DNA of 64,000 nt. It comes from Anabaena lutea FACHB-196. GTDB lineage: Bacteria; Cyanobacteriota; Cyanobacteriia; Cyanobacteriales; Nostocaceae. The notes beneath the pieces were generated by a model, which saw nothing but the letters and a program-made list of their open reading frames with translations, did no database searches and was not told the DNA's origin. The translations under genes and the position numbers were made by a program. Where the stretch lies: positions 465,191 through 529,190 of the forward strand of contig NZ_JACJST010000001.1 in the NCBI RefSeq assembly GCF_014698305.1, read 5' to 3'. The stretch's first letter is position 1. Each line of letters starts with the position of its first letter. Positions 56,495 through 64,000 of this stretch are shown in pieces.

Positions 56495-56690
56495 ATAATC
56501 AGTAACTGTAATTAGTAGTGTTTTCTAAATCACCTCTTGCACTTGGTACAATAATTGTAGAGTGGGTAATACCTAAAAACCTAATTTATAGATATTGGCA
56601 ATTTTAAGTTGATTAATAGTCAATGCTGCTACAATGCAGATGTTAACTAAGCAGGGTTTTCTCTGCTGATGTAAATCTAGAACATGAGCA

Positions 56691-57734
56691 ATGAATAATC
56701 AACTTCAAGACTACAATCCTAGTGGGATAGCTGAAATTAATGGGAATCTATTGGGTTTACCATTTGATTATGATTCTGCAAACTTAATTGTCTTTGCTGT
56801 ACCTTGGGAAGTTACCGTTTCTTACGGTGCTGGAACAGCCAACGGACCACAGAGAATTCTTGATGCTTCACTGCAAATAGATCTATTCGATTTTGATCAT
56901 CCTGATGGCTGGAAACAGGGAATTTTTATGTTAGAAATTCCCCAAGATATTTTTGAAAAAAATAACTACTACCGTCAAGAAGCAGCTAAAATTATTGAAC
57001 GACAAGCCCAAGGAAAAGCACTGACAGATACACCTGATTTAACTCCTGTGCTAACAGCAATTAATCAAGCAGGTGAACAGGTTAATCAATGGCTGTTTAC
57101 CCAATGTCAAACAGCGATAAATCAGGGTAAGCAAGTCGCTGTGATTGGTGGTGATCATAGTTCACCATTGGGTTATTTCCAAGCCTTAGCCACTAAATAT
57201 GAGAATTATGGTATTTTGCATATAGATGCACACGCAGATTTACGTGATGCCTATGAGGAATTTGAATTTTCCCATGCATCTATCATGTTCAATGCGATGA
57301 AGATACCGCAAATTTCTAAATTAGTACAAGTGGCTATAAGAGATATTTGTCAAGATGAAGTAGATATAATTAACAACTCAAACGAGCGCATTATTGCTTA
57401 TTATGAACCGGCAATTAAACAAAAGTTATATGCGGGAATGACTTGGATTAATTTATGTCAAGAAATAATTAGTCATTTACCAGAAAATGTGTACATTAGT
57501 TTTGATGTCGATGGTTTAGATCCCAAACTTTGTCCCCATACAGGTACACCAGTTCCAGGGGGATTGGAATTAGAACAAGCTTATTGTTTATTCCGAGAAT
57601 TGGTGAATAGTGGCCGAAAGATTATTGGTTTTGATGTCTGCGAAGTCGGTGATGCTGAGTGGGATGGTAATGTGGGTGCGCGAATAGTTTATAAGTTGGC
57701 GAATTTGCTGTTTTTATCGCAAATAAAAATCTAG
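56691..57734 (+). CDS. Agmatinase/arginase-family ureohydrolase
   Basis: 347-residue binuclear-metal hydrolase of the ureohydrolase family (agmatinase, arginase, guanidinobutyrase, guanidinase); in Anabaena a relative acts as agmatinase in arginine breakdown. Metal motifs: 'GGDHSSPLGYF' (about 155-165), 'HIDAHADLRDAYEEFEFSHAS' region (about 178-198), 'SFDVDGLDPKLCPHTGTPVPGG' region (about 273-294). All metal-ligand Asp and His are present. An N-terminal extension of about 30 residues exceeds the minimal family. The substrate is not decided by sequence. The tandem sRNA-like array lies directly upstream. Confidence 0.9.
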   Translation: MNNQLQDYNPSGIAEINGNLLGLPFDYDSANLIVFAVPWEVTVSYGAGTANGPQRILDASLQIDLFDFDHPDGWKQGIFMLEIPQDIFEKNNYYRQEAAKIIERQAQGKALTDTPDLTPVLTAINQAGEQVNQWLFTQCQTAINQGKQVAVIGGDHSSPLGYFQALATKYENYGILHIDAHADLRDAYEEFEFSHASIMFNAMKIPQISKLVQVAIRDICQDEVDIINNSNERIIAYYEPAIKQKLYAGMTWINLCQEIISHLPENVYISFDVDGLDPKLCPHTGTPVPGGLELEQAYCLFRELVNSGRKIIGFDVCEVGDAEWDGNVGARIVYKLANLLFLSQIKI

Positions 57735-57833
57735 ATACTGTTCTAATTTTATTTTGGTGATAAGTTTAGGGTTGGGATCAGAAATTGATGTTGACTTACT
57801 TTATAGATTGTAAACCATCCATCCAAACAAAAT

Positions 57834-57862
57834 GTAGGTTGGGTTGAGAAAACCCAACATTA
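57834..57862. repeat. REP-like palindrome (GTAGGTTGGG type), copy A
   Basis: GTAGGTTGGGTT/AACCCAAC hairpin (stem 57838-57845 with 57851-57858), between the agmatinase and NDH-2 genes. Same family as the repeats flanking the RAYT gene. Confidence 0.8.
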
Positions 57863-58020
57863 ACTTCAAGCCTGTTTCCTTTTAATAATGAGCGATTAGT
57901 GACTTTAACTACTTTTATTATTTTTTCAATAGTTCTAAATAAACGGCAAAATACATTATAATTTTGTTACATCTTTGTTAAGAAAGGTTACACGTCTCTT
58001 AACAAAAGGAAATATGGTTT

Positions 58021-59382
58021 ATGGCAGTTTCACGTGAGAAGAATGCACCACATCAGGTTGTTATCGTTGGTGGTGGCTTTGGTGGACTGTATACAGCAAA
58101 GGCTCTTGCTAAGGCAAATGTAAATGTTACTCTCATTGATAAACGTAACTTTCACCTATTTCAGCCACTTTTATATCAAGTTGCCACAGGTACGCTATCA
58201 CCTGCTGATATTTCTGCACCATTGCGATCTGTATTCAGCAAAAGCAAGAATACAAAAGTGTTGCTGGGAGAAGTCAAGGATATTGATCCAAAAAAGCAAC
58301 AAGTTATTCTGGGTGATCAAGTAGTCAGTTATGATACATTAATTGTTGCTACAGGTGCTAACCATTCCTATTTTGGTAAAGATAACTGGAAAGAATTTGC
58401 TCCTGGCTTGAAAACTGTGGAAGATGCGATAGAAATGCGTCGCCGGATATTTTCGGCATTTGAAGCAGCAGAAAATGAAACTGATCCTGAAAAACGCCGT
58501 GCTTTGTTGACTTTTGTGCTTGTGGGGGGTGGTCCAACAGGTGTAGAATTGGCAGGTGCGATCGCAGAATTGGCATACAAAACCCTGCAAGACGATTTCC
58601 GCAACATCAACACCTCAGAAACGAAAGTTGTACTATTGCAAGGGGGCGATCGCATTCTCCCACACATTGCACCAGAGTTATCCGCAGTAGCAGAAGTATC
58701 TTTGCAAAAGTTGGGTGTGATTATCCACACTAAAACCAGGGTGACAAATATTGAAAATGACATTGTTACTTTCAAACAAGGTAATGAAGTTCAAGAAATT
58801 GCCTCAAAAACTATATTGTGGTCAGCAGGTGTTCAGGGTTCACCAATGGGGAAAATTCTAGAAGCACGTGCAAATGTAGAATGTGATCACGCTGGACGCG
58901 TAATTGTAGAACCAAACTTGACTATCAAGGGTTATAAAAACATTTTCGTAATAGGAGATTTAGCTAACTTCTCCCATCAAACTGGTAAACCTTTACCTGG
59001 TGTTGCACCCGTAGCCAAACAACAAGGAGAATATGTAGGTGGACTGATTCAACTACGGCTTCACGGTCATACTTTGCCAGAATTTCATTACACCGACGTG
59101 GGTAGTTTGGCAATGATTGGGCAAAATTTAGCTGTTGTAGATTTAGGCTTTATCAAACTCACAGGTTTCATTGCTTGGGTATTTTGGCTATTAATTCACA
59201 TCTACTTCTTAATCGAGTTTGATACTAAATTATTAGTTGTATTTCAGTGGGCATGGAATTATATTAGTCGTAATCGTCGTTCTCGATTGATTACAGGTCG
59301 AGAAGCTTTTGTAGAACCACAACCTATTAACAATAACAATCCTTATCAGGCTACAGAAACCAAGCAGCCAGTTAAGGTCTAG
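58021..59382 (+). CDS. Type II NADH dehydrogenase (NDH-2)
   Basis: Single-subunit, non-proton-pumping NADH:quinone oxidoreductase at the membrane surface. 453 residues. FAD-binding 'VIVGGGFGGLYTAKAL' (about 14-29) and NADH-binding 'VLVGGGPTGVELAGAI' (about 166-181) are complete. The C-terminus (about 360-420) has an amphipathic/hydrophobic anchor ('IAWVFWLLIHIYFLIEF'). ATG start at 58021. A strong terminator follows. Confidence 0.92.
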   Translation: MAVSREKNAPHQVVIVGGGFGGLYTAKALAKANVNVTLIDKRNFHLFQPLLYQVATGTLSPADISAPLRSVFSKSKNTKVLLGEVKDIDPKKQQVILGDQVVSYDTLIVATGANHSYFGKDNWKEFAPGLKTVEDAIEMRRRIFSAFEAAENETDPEKRRALLTFVLVGGGPTGVELAGAIAELAYKTLQDDFRNINTSETKVVLLQGGDRILPHIAPELSAVAEVSLQKLGVIIHTKTRVTNIENDIVTFKQGNEVQEIASKTILWSAGVQGSPMGKILEARANVECDHAGRVIVEPNLTIKGYKNIFVIGDLANFSHQTGKPLPGVAPVAKQQGEYVGGLIQLRLHGHTLPEFHYTDVGSLAMIGQNLAVVDLGFIKLTGFIAWVFWLLIHIYFLIEFDTKLLVVFQWAWNYISRNRRSRLITGREAFVEPQPINNNNPYQATETKQPVKV

Positions 59383-59423
59383 GATTTTTGCTTTGTAGTA
59401 CCACTGCATTGAAATCTATCGAC

Positions 59424-59459
59424 AAACCCGCCATTTCTCTCTACACTCTGGCGGGTTTT
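59424..59459 (+). terminator. Intrinsic terminator of the NDH-2 gene
   Basis: Perfect 10-bp stem AAACCCGCCA/TGGCGGGTTT with a 15-nt loop, then TTTTG, 42 bp after the stop codon. Confidence 0.75.
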
Positions 59460-59531
59460 GCTATGTTATAATGTAAATGCACAATCATCTGCTAATAATT
59501 AAACTATTGTTGTCTAGTATTTAATAAAAAT

Positions 59532-59777
59532 ATGACTAATCTCTTACAACAAGCTTATGCTGTCGTCTCACGGCTACCTGAAGATGAACAGAATGAAATT
59601 GCTCAACTGATTTTCCAGCAATTAGCACAACGTCAACAACTATTGCATCCAAAAAATATAGATTTTATGCAATTTGCTGGTATTGCCAATTCTGAAGAAA
59701 CTATACTTTTACAAAACCTCGAACATGAAATTGAAGAACAAAGATTACTAGACTTGCAAAGGCAAATTGATCTGTGA
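59532..59777 (+). CDS. VapB-like antitoxin
   Basis: 81-residue, helical, Gln/Glu-rich protein ('SRLPEDEQNEIAQLIFQQLAQ'), upstream of and overlapping a PIN toxin by 4 bp. Gene order and size mark it as the antitoxin. It has no AbrB or ribbon-helix-helix pattern that I can place with confidence, and resembles a family of cyanobacterial helical antitoxins. Confidence 0.75.
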   Translation: MTNLLQQAYAVVSRLPEDEQNEIAQLIFQQLAQRQQLLHPKNIDFMQFAGIANSEETILLQNLEHEIEEQRLLDLQRQIDL

Positions 59778-60190
59778 AAAAAGCTTTACTAGATACTAAT
59801 ATCCTCTCATATTTTCTGCGAGGTGAAGCACAAGTTGTCAAAAAATTCCGTGAATACCAACAATTTCACAGTTATCTAACTTTTTCTGTTCTTACCTACT
59901 ACGAAATCAAAAGTGGATTGCTGTACAAAGATGCTAGGAATCTTTTGCAGCAGTTTGAAATTCTTGCCAATAGCAGCGAGATTTTACCCCTTGATATAGA
60001 TACAGTTAATGTTGCAAGTATTATTTATCAAGATTTACGTCAGAGAGGTTTATTAATTACTCCCATTGACTTACTGATTGGAGCATCAGCAATTAATAAT
60101 AAATGCGTTTTAATCACTGCCAATATTAAACACTTTCAAAATATCCCTAATTTAGAATATGAAAATTGGGTAGCACCTCCCACGTCATAA
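59774..60190 (+). CDS. vapC: VapC-type PIN ribonuclease toxin
   Basis: 138-residue PIN-domain RNase. Acidic residues: Asp in 'ALLDTNILSYFLRG' (about 4-17), Glu in 'VLTYYEIKSGLL' (about 40-51), and Asp in 'TPIDLLIGASAI' (about 97-108). The GTG start overlaps the antitoxin stop (GTGA). Complete, unlike the broken VapC at 37723. The last 55 bp overlap the convergent DUF4926 gene. Confidence 0.9.
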   Translation: MKKALLDTNILSYFLRGEAQVVKKFREYQQFHSYLTFSVLTYYEIKSGLLYKDARNLLQQFEILANSSEILPLDIDTVNVASIIYQDLRQRGLLITPIDLLIGASAINNKCVLITANIKHFQNIPNLEYENWVAPPTS

Positions 60191-60393
60191 AAATGTAAAA
60201 CCATAATTTGTTCTAGACGCAACCCAACAGATTCGTATGTTTGTCCATTACTATCGCTAAATTCTACTTCAAACGCAGCACCATCAGCTAATAATTCTAC
60301 TATTGTACCAACTTGACCACGCAGCAAATTATATTCAGGTAAATCAATTGTGAGTGCTACTACATCTAATAATTTGGGTGTACCTTTACTCAT
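60136..60393 (-). CDS. DUF4926 protein, copy 1
   Basis: 85-residue protein of the DUF4926 family, which often sits beside a DUF6883 gene. It is nearly identical to the copy at 62618-62866 over the first 65 residues ('LLDVVALTIDLPEYNLLRGQ'), then its C-terminal tail differs ('VLHFYDVGGATQ'). The 3' end overlaps VapC by 55 bp, tail to tail, so the tail was probably re-made when the copy landed here. No DUF6883 partner is adjacent. Confidence 0.8.
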   Translation of the reverse strand: MSKGTPKLLDVVALTIDLPEYNLLRGQVGTIVELLADGAAFEVEFSDSNGQTYESVGLRLEQIMVLHFYDVGGATQFSYSKLGIF

Positions 60394-60414
60394 TTTCTAT
60401 AACCTCCAATATTT

Positions 60415-60549
60415 GTAGGTTGGGTAGAACGAAGTGAAACCCAACACCACCCACCAGGATATGATAATTAATGTTGGGTTTCCTTGCGTCAAACGCCATT
60501 CGCCCCAAGCCGGGAAACCCGTCCAAGGCGATGGCTCCCCAACCTACGG
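60415..60549. repeat. REP/BIME-like palindromic element, copy B
   Basis: Opens with GTAGGTTGGGTAGAACGAAG and closes with CCCCAACCTAC, with an inner inverted GTTGGGTT and a GC-rich hairpin block between. It lies 51 bp upstream of the RAYT gene. Related to the REPs at 57834, 61139 and 62577. Confidence 0.85.
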
Positions 60550-60599
60550 GGTAAAATCAAGATTATGAAAAACAACTTTAATCAAAGGATATTTATAGT

Positions 60600-61142
60600 A
60601 TGGAATATCGCCGCGCCAAAGTGGCAGGAGGAACATACTTTTTTACAGTGGTGACAGAAAAAAGACAAAAAATATTATGTTTACCCAAAAATGTTTCTTT
60701 ATTAAGAGATGCTTTTGGTTATGTAATGCAGAAACATCCATTTATTATAGATGCTATTGTTATTTTACCTGATCATCTCCATTGTATTTGGACATTACCA
60801 GAAAATGATCATGATTTTTCAACTCGTTGGCGGTTGATTAAAAGTTATTTTAGTCGTAAATGTGAAAATATTGTACCAGAAAATATATCTTTATATAGGC
60901 AAAAGAAGAAACAACGAGCAGTATGGCAGCATCGTTTTTGGGAACATTTAATTAGAGATGAAATAGATTTTAAAAATCATATTGAATATATTCATTATAA
61001 TCCCGTGAAACATGGTTTGGTAACAGCGCCAAAAGATTGGGAATATTCAAGTTTTCACCGTGCGGTGCGTCAAGGTATTTATGACATGATGTGGGGTGCG
61101 GGTGAGGAAATCATTTTTGATGATGATATTGGTAACGAGTAG
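60600..61142 (+). CDS. REP-associated tyrosine transposase (RAYT)
   Basis: 180-residue IS200-like Y1 transposase that copies or moves flanking REP palindromes. The HUH motif is 'ILPDHLHCIWTLP' (His-x-His, about 57-69). The catalytic Tyr is probably in 'HIEYIHYNPVKHG' (about 131-143). REP copies lie 51 bp upstream and across the stop codon, so the TAG at 61140 is inside a REP. Intact reading frame, so it may be active. Confidence 0.88.
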   Translation: MEYRRAKVAGGTYFFTVVTEKRQKILCLPKNVSLLRDAFGYVMQKHPFIIDAIVILPDHLHCIWTLPENDHDFSTRWRLIKSYFSRKCENIVPENISLYRQKKKQRAVWQHRFWEHLIRDEIDFKNHIEYIHYNPVKHGLVTAPKDWEYSSFHRAVRQGIYDMMWGAGEEIIFDDDIGNE

Positions 61143-61185
61143 GTTGGGTTGAATGAAATGCAAACTAACATTAATCCCAACCTAC
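61139..61185. repeat. REP-like palindrome, copy C (overlaps RAYT stop)
   Basis: GTAGGTTGGG at the left, CCCAACCTAC at the right, a 47-bp inverted pair. The RAYT stop TAG is its third to fifth base region. Confidence 0.85.
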
Positions 61186-61194
61186 TACTCATGC

Positions 61195-61497
61195 CTAAGT
61201 GTTTAAGGTAAATGTGTAAACTTGAGAATTATTGGACAGTCTAACCTCTAATGTATCATTACTTGTATTTAGCTCTAGCTTTTTAAATAGGATTTTTTTG
61301 TCAGAATTATATTCAAGACAGTTATCTTTTAAGGATGGGTTGTAGATAGTTAAATTCTCTGATTTAGTAAATGTTCCAGACATACAGCATCGTTTTACGT
61401 TGCAATTATTCAAGTTTTCCCACCAAAATTTAATTTTATCCCAATTGTCTTGGTTATTAGAAGCTTGGTTTTCCAAATTCCAGCAGTAAAGAGTCAT
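61195..61497 (-). CDS. Hypothetical small protein
   Basis: 100 residues, not recognised. It is Asn/Lys-rich with Cys at 'NCNVKRCCMSG', and the C-terminal half looks beta-rich ('LFKKLELNTSNDTLEVRLSN'). The AT-rich coding DNA suggests recent arrival. Ordinary ATG, no partner. Confidence 0.5.
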   Translation of the reverse strand: MTLYCWNLENQASNNQDNWDKIKFWWENLNNCNVKRCCMSGTFTKSENLTIYNPSLKDNCLEYNSDKKILFKKLELNTSNDTLEVRLSNNSQVYTFTLNT

Positions 61498-61724
61498 AAA
61501 TATTACCTCAGCAATCTATAGTTTCTATTTTATACACTACAGATCAGTCTTGGGGGTAGTAATACCCGGAAGTAGTAGTTCGCTAAACCGAAAATATACT
61601 TCTAAATTAACTTATTGGTGAAGGGTAGTTGTGCAATGGCGTGGGTGGTATATTTATTTCTATACCTCATGAAGCTCTAATCTGTTATATATGAGGTGTA
61701 AATCTTTTAATTTAACATTTGCTT

Positions 61725-62252
61725 ATGTTTATATTGATAACATCATTAATTACTTTTTGTCTTCTTTTGATTTTGTCATTTGCTGTAGTTAATTTTCTAA
61801 CCAAATTTATTTTCATCAATAAATATGTTTTTAATATATTTATGATTATCGTTACCTCTTTAATTGTCGTTCCACCAACGATTTGGATGTATCGAAATTT
61901 TAGTGGATTATACCATCCACTAGAAAAAACAAATCGTTGGGATAATCTAGATACTTTAACAAATTTTGTTCTTCTATGGAGTTTTGTAATTTTATCATCT
62001 TATGTTTTTTCTAAAATTTTAGGCTATATATATAAAATATTCAAAATAAATCTCAATAAGGAACAAGAAAAACAAAGCTCTTTATATGAATTTTTCTTTT
62101 TATTAATGATGCTGTATATAGTAGTCTCTATCTTTTCGACTATGGATTTTTTGAGTAGGAATCCAGTAGTGCTACAACAACCAGAATGTACTAGATGGGA
62201 GCCGTCAATTGGAAAAGGTCTTGGTAGGTATGTGAAGTGCGAGGATAAATAA
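61725..62252 (+). CDS. Hypothetical membrane protein
   Basis: 175 residues from the ATG at 61725. Four hydrophobic helices at about 2-25, 33-53, 84-103 and 125-145; short charged loops; 'TIWMYRNFSG' and a Cys near the end ('QQPECTRW'). No family recognised. AT-rich codon use, like its neighbours. Confidence 0.55.
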   Translation: MFILITSLITFCLLLILSFAVVNFLTKFIFINKYVFNIFMIIVTSLIVVPPTIWMYRNFSGLYHPLEKTNRWDNLDTLTNFVLLWSFVILSSYVFSKILGYIYKIFKINLNKEQEKQSSLYEFFFLLMMLYIVVSIFSTMDFLSRNPVVLQQPECTRWEPSIGKGLGRYVKCEDK

Positions 62253-62342
62253 TGAAATACAATCTAAAATCAAATAAAATTTAACCGACTACAGGGTTTA
62301 TAATATTTCTCAACTTTAACAAAATTAAATGGAAATGCCTAT

Positions 62343-62711
62343 ATGGACTACAGTAGCGTAATAAAAATCAATCTTGAGAAGTATAAAGCTGATCCTCTCA
62401 ATGAATACTACTCGGCAATAGAAGATGCAATGGTCAAGTATAAGGCTAATCCTCCTGCTGGTGTCAGAGAAATGATGAAGGATGAAGGACATATACGAGA
62501 ATGCGAAGATACAAATTATAACGATCCTTTACTTTTTGATGACAAACCTATTGATTTGGATGGATTGTTTAGTCCCGTAGGTTGGGTAGAACGAAGTGAA
62601 ACCCAACCCACAATTACTTACGCTGTAACCATTTCTGGCACTAAATTAGGTGATGCTGGCTCAAAATATAACACCATAATTTGCTCTGGACGCAACCCAA
62701 CAGATTCATAG
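62343..62711 (+). CDS. Small protein with C-terminus rewritten by a REP
   Basis: 122 residues. The first 77 residues (to 'DDKPIDLDGLFS') look like an original helical protein with 'INLEKYKADPLNEYYSAIED'. From about 62574 the frame enters a REP (peptide 'VGWVERSETQPT', a known REP-derived peptide in cyanobacterial proteins) and then runs antisense into the DUF4926 gene before stopping. The original C-terminus has been lost or replaced. Confidence 0.55.
   Translation: MDYSSVIKINLEKYKADPLNEYYSAIEDAMVKYKANPPAGVREMMKDEGHIRECEDTNYNDPLLFDDKPIDLDGLFSPVGWVERSETQPTITYAVTISGTKLGDAGSKYNTIICSGRNPTDS
62577..62611. repeat. REP-like palindrome, copy D (inside a reading frame)
   Basis: GTAGGTTGGGTAGAACGAAG then CCCAACCCAC, almost identical to the start of copy B. 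It interrupts the 62343-62711 frame. Confidence 0.85.
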
Positions 62712-62866
62712 GTTTGTCCATTACTATCACTAAATTCTACTTCAAACGCAGCACCATCGGCTAATAATTCCACTATTGTACCAACTTGACCACGTAACAA
62801 ATTATATTCAGGTAAATCAACTGTGAGTGCTACTACATCTAATAGATTGGGTGCAATTTTACTCAT
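62618..62866 (-). CDS. DUF4926 protein, copy 2
   Basis: 82-residue DUF4926 protein 23 bp after the DUF6883 gene on the same strand, the usual pair. It is nearly identical to copy 1 up to 'RPEQIMVL', then has its own tail 'YFEPASPNLVPEMVTA'. The pairing suggests a small protein partner (immunity or antitoxin like) of the DUF6883 product. Confidence 0.85.
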   Translation of the reverse strand: MSKIAPNLLDVVALTVDLPEYNLLRGQVGTIVELLADGAAFEVEFSDSNGQTYESVGLRPEQIMVLYFEPASPNLVPEMVTA

Positions 62867-62888
62867 TTTGTATAACCTCCAGATTTTA

Positions 62889-63575
62889 TTATAATAAAGG
62901 ATAGCAGGAAGTTAATCTGGGAATATCAAAACCAGGTTCAATAATCCAACCAGTGCGAATAATTCCACTTCTATTTTGCCATTCTAGAGTAAAGTCTAGT
63001 GTGTAGCGTTGTCCAAATTTATCACACCTATTCAAACTAACTTCTTGAGTTTTGACTTTTTCCAAAATAATCTGCCGCAATTCCTCAGCATTATCAGCAG
63101 TCATACCCAAAATTGATGAAAAAAGACGGGCTTTATCTTTACCTTTAGGATGTTCTGGATTGAGGCAATAGTCACGCAATTTACAAATGTCAACAACTGC
63201 ATTTTCAGCATTGGGAAGGAGATTTAAGTTTAGTTTGATAATTTCTTCCGGGATGAATTCTTCCTCTTCAAGCTCAGACCTCAATACACGCTTTCCATCC
63301 CATTCCTTGGATCTCCACAATTCCTCAGTTTCTTCTTTGCCTTTAATACTTTCAAACTCTTCATAGACTTCAGCTTCAATAATCTCTTTTTGTTTAGCAA
63401 GTTTAGCAAGTGCAAGTCCACAGTCCTTGATGTCCTGTTCTACTGCTATCCATGTCTTTTTAATCTCTTCCTTAAAATTCTGTTGTTCATCCTCTTCAGT
63501 GGATTCTTTTAATCTTTTCTGAAGTTCGTTAATCTTTTGTACTAAGTCATTGGGTTTTTCCCCTGGATTTATCAT
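62889..63575 (-). CDS. DUF6883-domain protein
   Basis: 228 residues. The N-terminal 115 residues are charged and coiled-coil-like ('LQKRLKESTEEDEQQNFKEE'). The C-terminal DUF6883 domain (about 118-226) has 'KLRDYCLNPEHPKGKDKARLF' and 'YTLDFTLEWQNRSGIIRTGW'; the Lys/His/Asp set in it is shared with the domain found at the ends of polymorphic-toxin proteins. It is co-transcribed with DUF4926. Activity unknown. Confidence 0.75.
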   Translation of the reverse strand: MINPGEKPNDLVQKINELQKRLKESTEEDEQQNFKEEIKKTWIAVEQDIKDCGLALAKLAKQKEIIEAEVYEEFESIKGKEETEELWRSKEWDGKRVLRSELEEEEFIPEEIIKLNLNLLPNAENAVVDICKLRDYCLNPEHPKGKDKARLFSSILGMTADNAEELRQIILEKVKTQEVSLNRCDKFGQRYTLDFTLEWQNRSGIIRTGWIIEPGFDIPRLTSCYPLL

Positions 63576-63616
63576 AATTATTATTAAATCTAATTACTAC
63601 TGTATTGATTTTAACA

Positions 63617-63814
63617 TCAATTAGTCTGAGAACGCAAGGAAAGCAAAGATAAAAATTCCGCCAAATCAACTAAACCTTCAGCTTCATTTCTTTCTGCTAA
63701 AGTCAATTCTCCACCTGCATCTTGACGATCTAATAAAAATTGTAACCGCGCTTGCACTGCTTCAGGAAGTTGAAAATAAGTCAAACTAACGGGTATCTCA
63801 ATTACTTCAGTCAT
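63617..63814 (-). CDS. Small helical protein, possible antitoxin
   Basis: 65 residues, helical, acidic ('VQARLQFLLDRQDAGGELT', 'EAEGLVDLAEFLSLL'). This type of short protein commonly accompanies HNH or PIN genes in cyanobacteria, but no such gene is adjacent here. Called on composition and coding look alone. Confidence 0.5.
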   Translation of the reverse strand: MTEVIEIPVSLTYFQLPEAVQARLQFLLDRQDAGGELTLAERNEAEGLVDLAEFLSLLSLRSQTN

Positions 63815-63966
63815 ATAATATTTACCTACAGGTTAGAAAAATCTTCTACAATGTTATTCAGTTTATTTGAATAAATTGCGATTAGATAAACGATTTTCAC
63901 TGAAGGGGAGACAAAGAAGGCTGGAAACAGTACAGTGTAAAGAATGTGACGATTTATGGTAGAAAA

Positions 63967-63999
63967 AGATAGGTCAGGTATTGTCAATAAGACCTATCT
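63967..63999. terminator. Hairpin at right edge
   Basis: Perfect 9-bp stem AGATAGGTC/GACCTATCT with a 15-nt loop. A + frame (ATG 63956) runs through it off the edge, so it could equally lie inside a gene; the window ends too soon to decide. Confidence 0.35.
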
Positions 64000-64000
64000 A

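Larger units (their letters stand above)
54956..56690. other. 1.7-kb gap with a tandem sRNA-like array
   Basis: No ordinary gene. The left part (54956-55540) holds one short coding-like relic (55307-55381, listed). The right part (55547-56494) holds four tandem repeats with terminators (listed individually). The final 200 bp should hold the promoter of the agmatinase-family gene. Confidence 0.7.

Noticed and set aside
58368..58775. 135-codon - frame antisense to NDH-2
   Set aside because: Opposite the NADH-binding domain of NDH-2; a shadow.
63956..64000. Start of a + gene at the right edge
   Set aside because: Only 15 codons are visible, running through a perfect hairpin; cannot be judged.
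1..64000. tRNA, rRNA, tmRNA, RNase P or SRP RNA
   Set aside because: No cloverleaf T-loop, ssrA start or conserved rnpB/ffs motif seen on either strand by reading.

Overview
The window comes from the chromosome of a filamentous, heterocyst-forming type cyanobacterium (Nostoc/Anabaena-like). The evidence is psbU, chlG, petP, crtR, btpA and a PucC-type carrier, several cyanobacterial DUF families (DUF3120, DUF3119, DUF3086, the DUF512-type FeS protein), frequent GCGATCGC (HIP1) octamers, and many 7-bp short tandem repeats (STRRs) between genes. I see no rRNA, tRNA, CRISPR array or complete insertion sequence.

Layout. 1-2.9 kb: the start of a CBS/multi-PAS histidine kinase that runs off the left edge. 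3-9.6 kb: GHL10 glycosidase-like protein, PDZ/FeS DUF512 protein, UppP and DUF3120. 9.9-14.4 kb: psbU and nadB on +, VKOR-thioredoxin fusion and btpA on -. 15.4-23.6 kb: rimO, DEAD-box helicase, aldo/keto reductase, PucC-like carrier, an inositol-phosphatase-like/MDR-dehydrogenase pair and a protoglobin. 23.9-31 kb: a GUN4-domain protein, two sugar/lipid acyltransferases, a decayed gap, then chlG, an ArsA-like ATPase and petP. 31.2-37.4 kb: an AT-rich surface-glycan locus with a Wzm/Wzt-type exporter and three glycosyltransferase genes, followed by an antitoxin whose PIN toxin is truncated. 38-48.9 kb: pyk, crtR, an AbiE-type toxin-antitoxin pair, aroH, sppA, and an MlaE permease-DUF3119-DUF3086 run leading to plsY. 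50-54 kb: an OLD-like ATPase/nuclease, der and an EcfT/CbiQ-type protein. 54-64 kb is accessory: a lipoprotein, a 1.7-kb gap with four sRNA-like repeats, an agmatinase-family enzyme, NDH-2, a VapBC pair, a RAYT transposase among REP-like palindromes, duplicated DUF4926 genes, a DUF6883 gene and several small unknowns.

How the genes fit together. Photosynthesis and pigment functions are spread through the window (PsbU, BtpA, ChlG, PetP, CrtR, the PucC-like carrier). Envelope building forms another theme: UppP, the acyltransferases, the ABC glycan exporter with its glycosyltransferases, the MlaE lipid permease and PlsY. Defence and stress modules (AbiE-like, VapBC, the orphan antitoxin, the OLD-like protein, the DUF6883/DUF4926 pair) sit in the accessory stretches, where MITEs, REPs and gene relics are also concentrated.

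The most unusual element is at 55.5-56.5 kb. Four diverged copies of a roughly 110-nt unit, each ending in its own intrinsic-terminator hairpin, lie in tandem upstream of the agmatinase-family gene and look like a multi-copy small-RNA array. The second is the REP/RAYT neighbourhood at 57.8-62.9 kb, where a REP appears to have rewritten the C-terminus of one small protein. All functions are inferred by reading the sequence; no database search was run.
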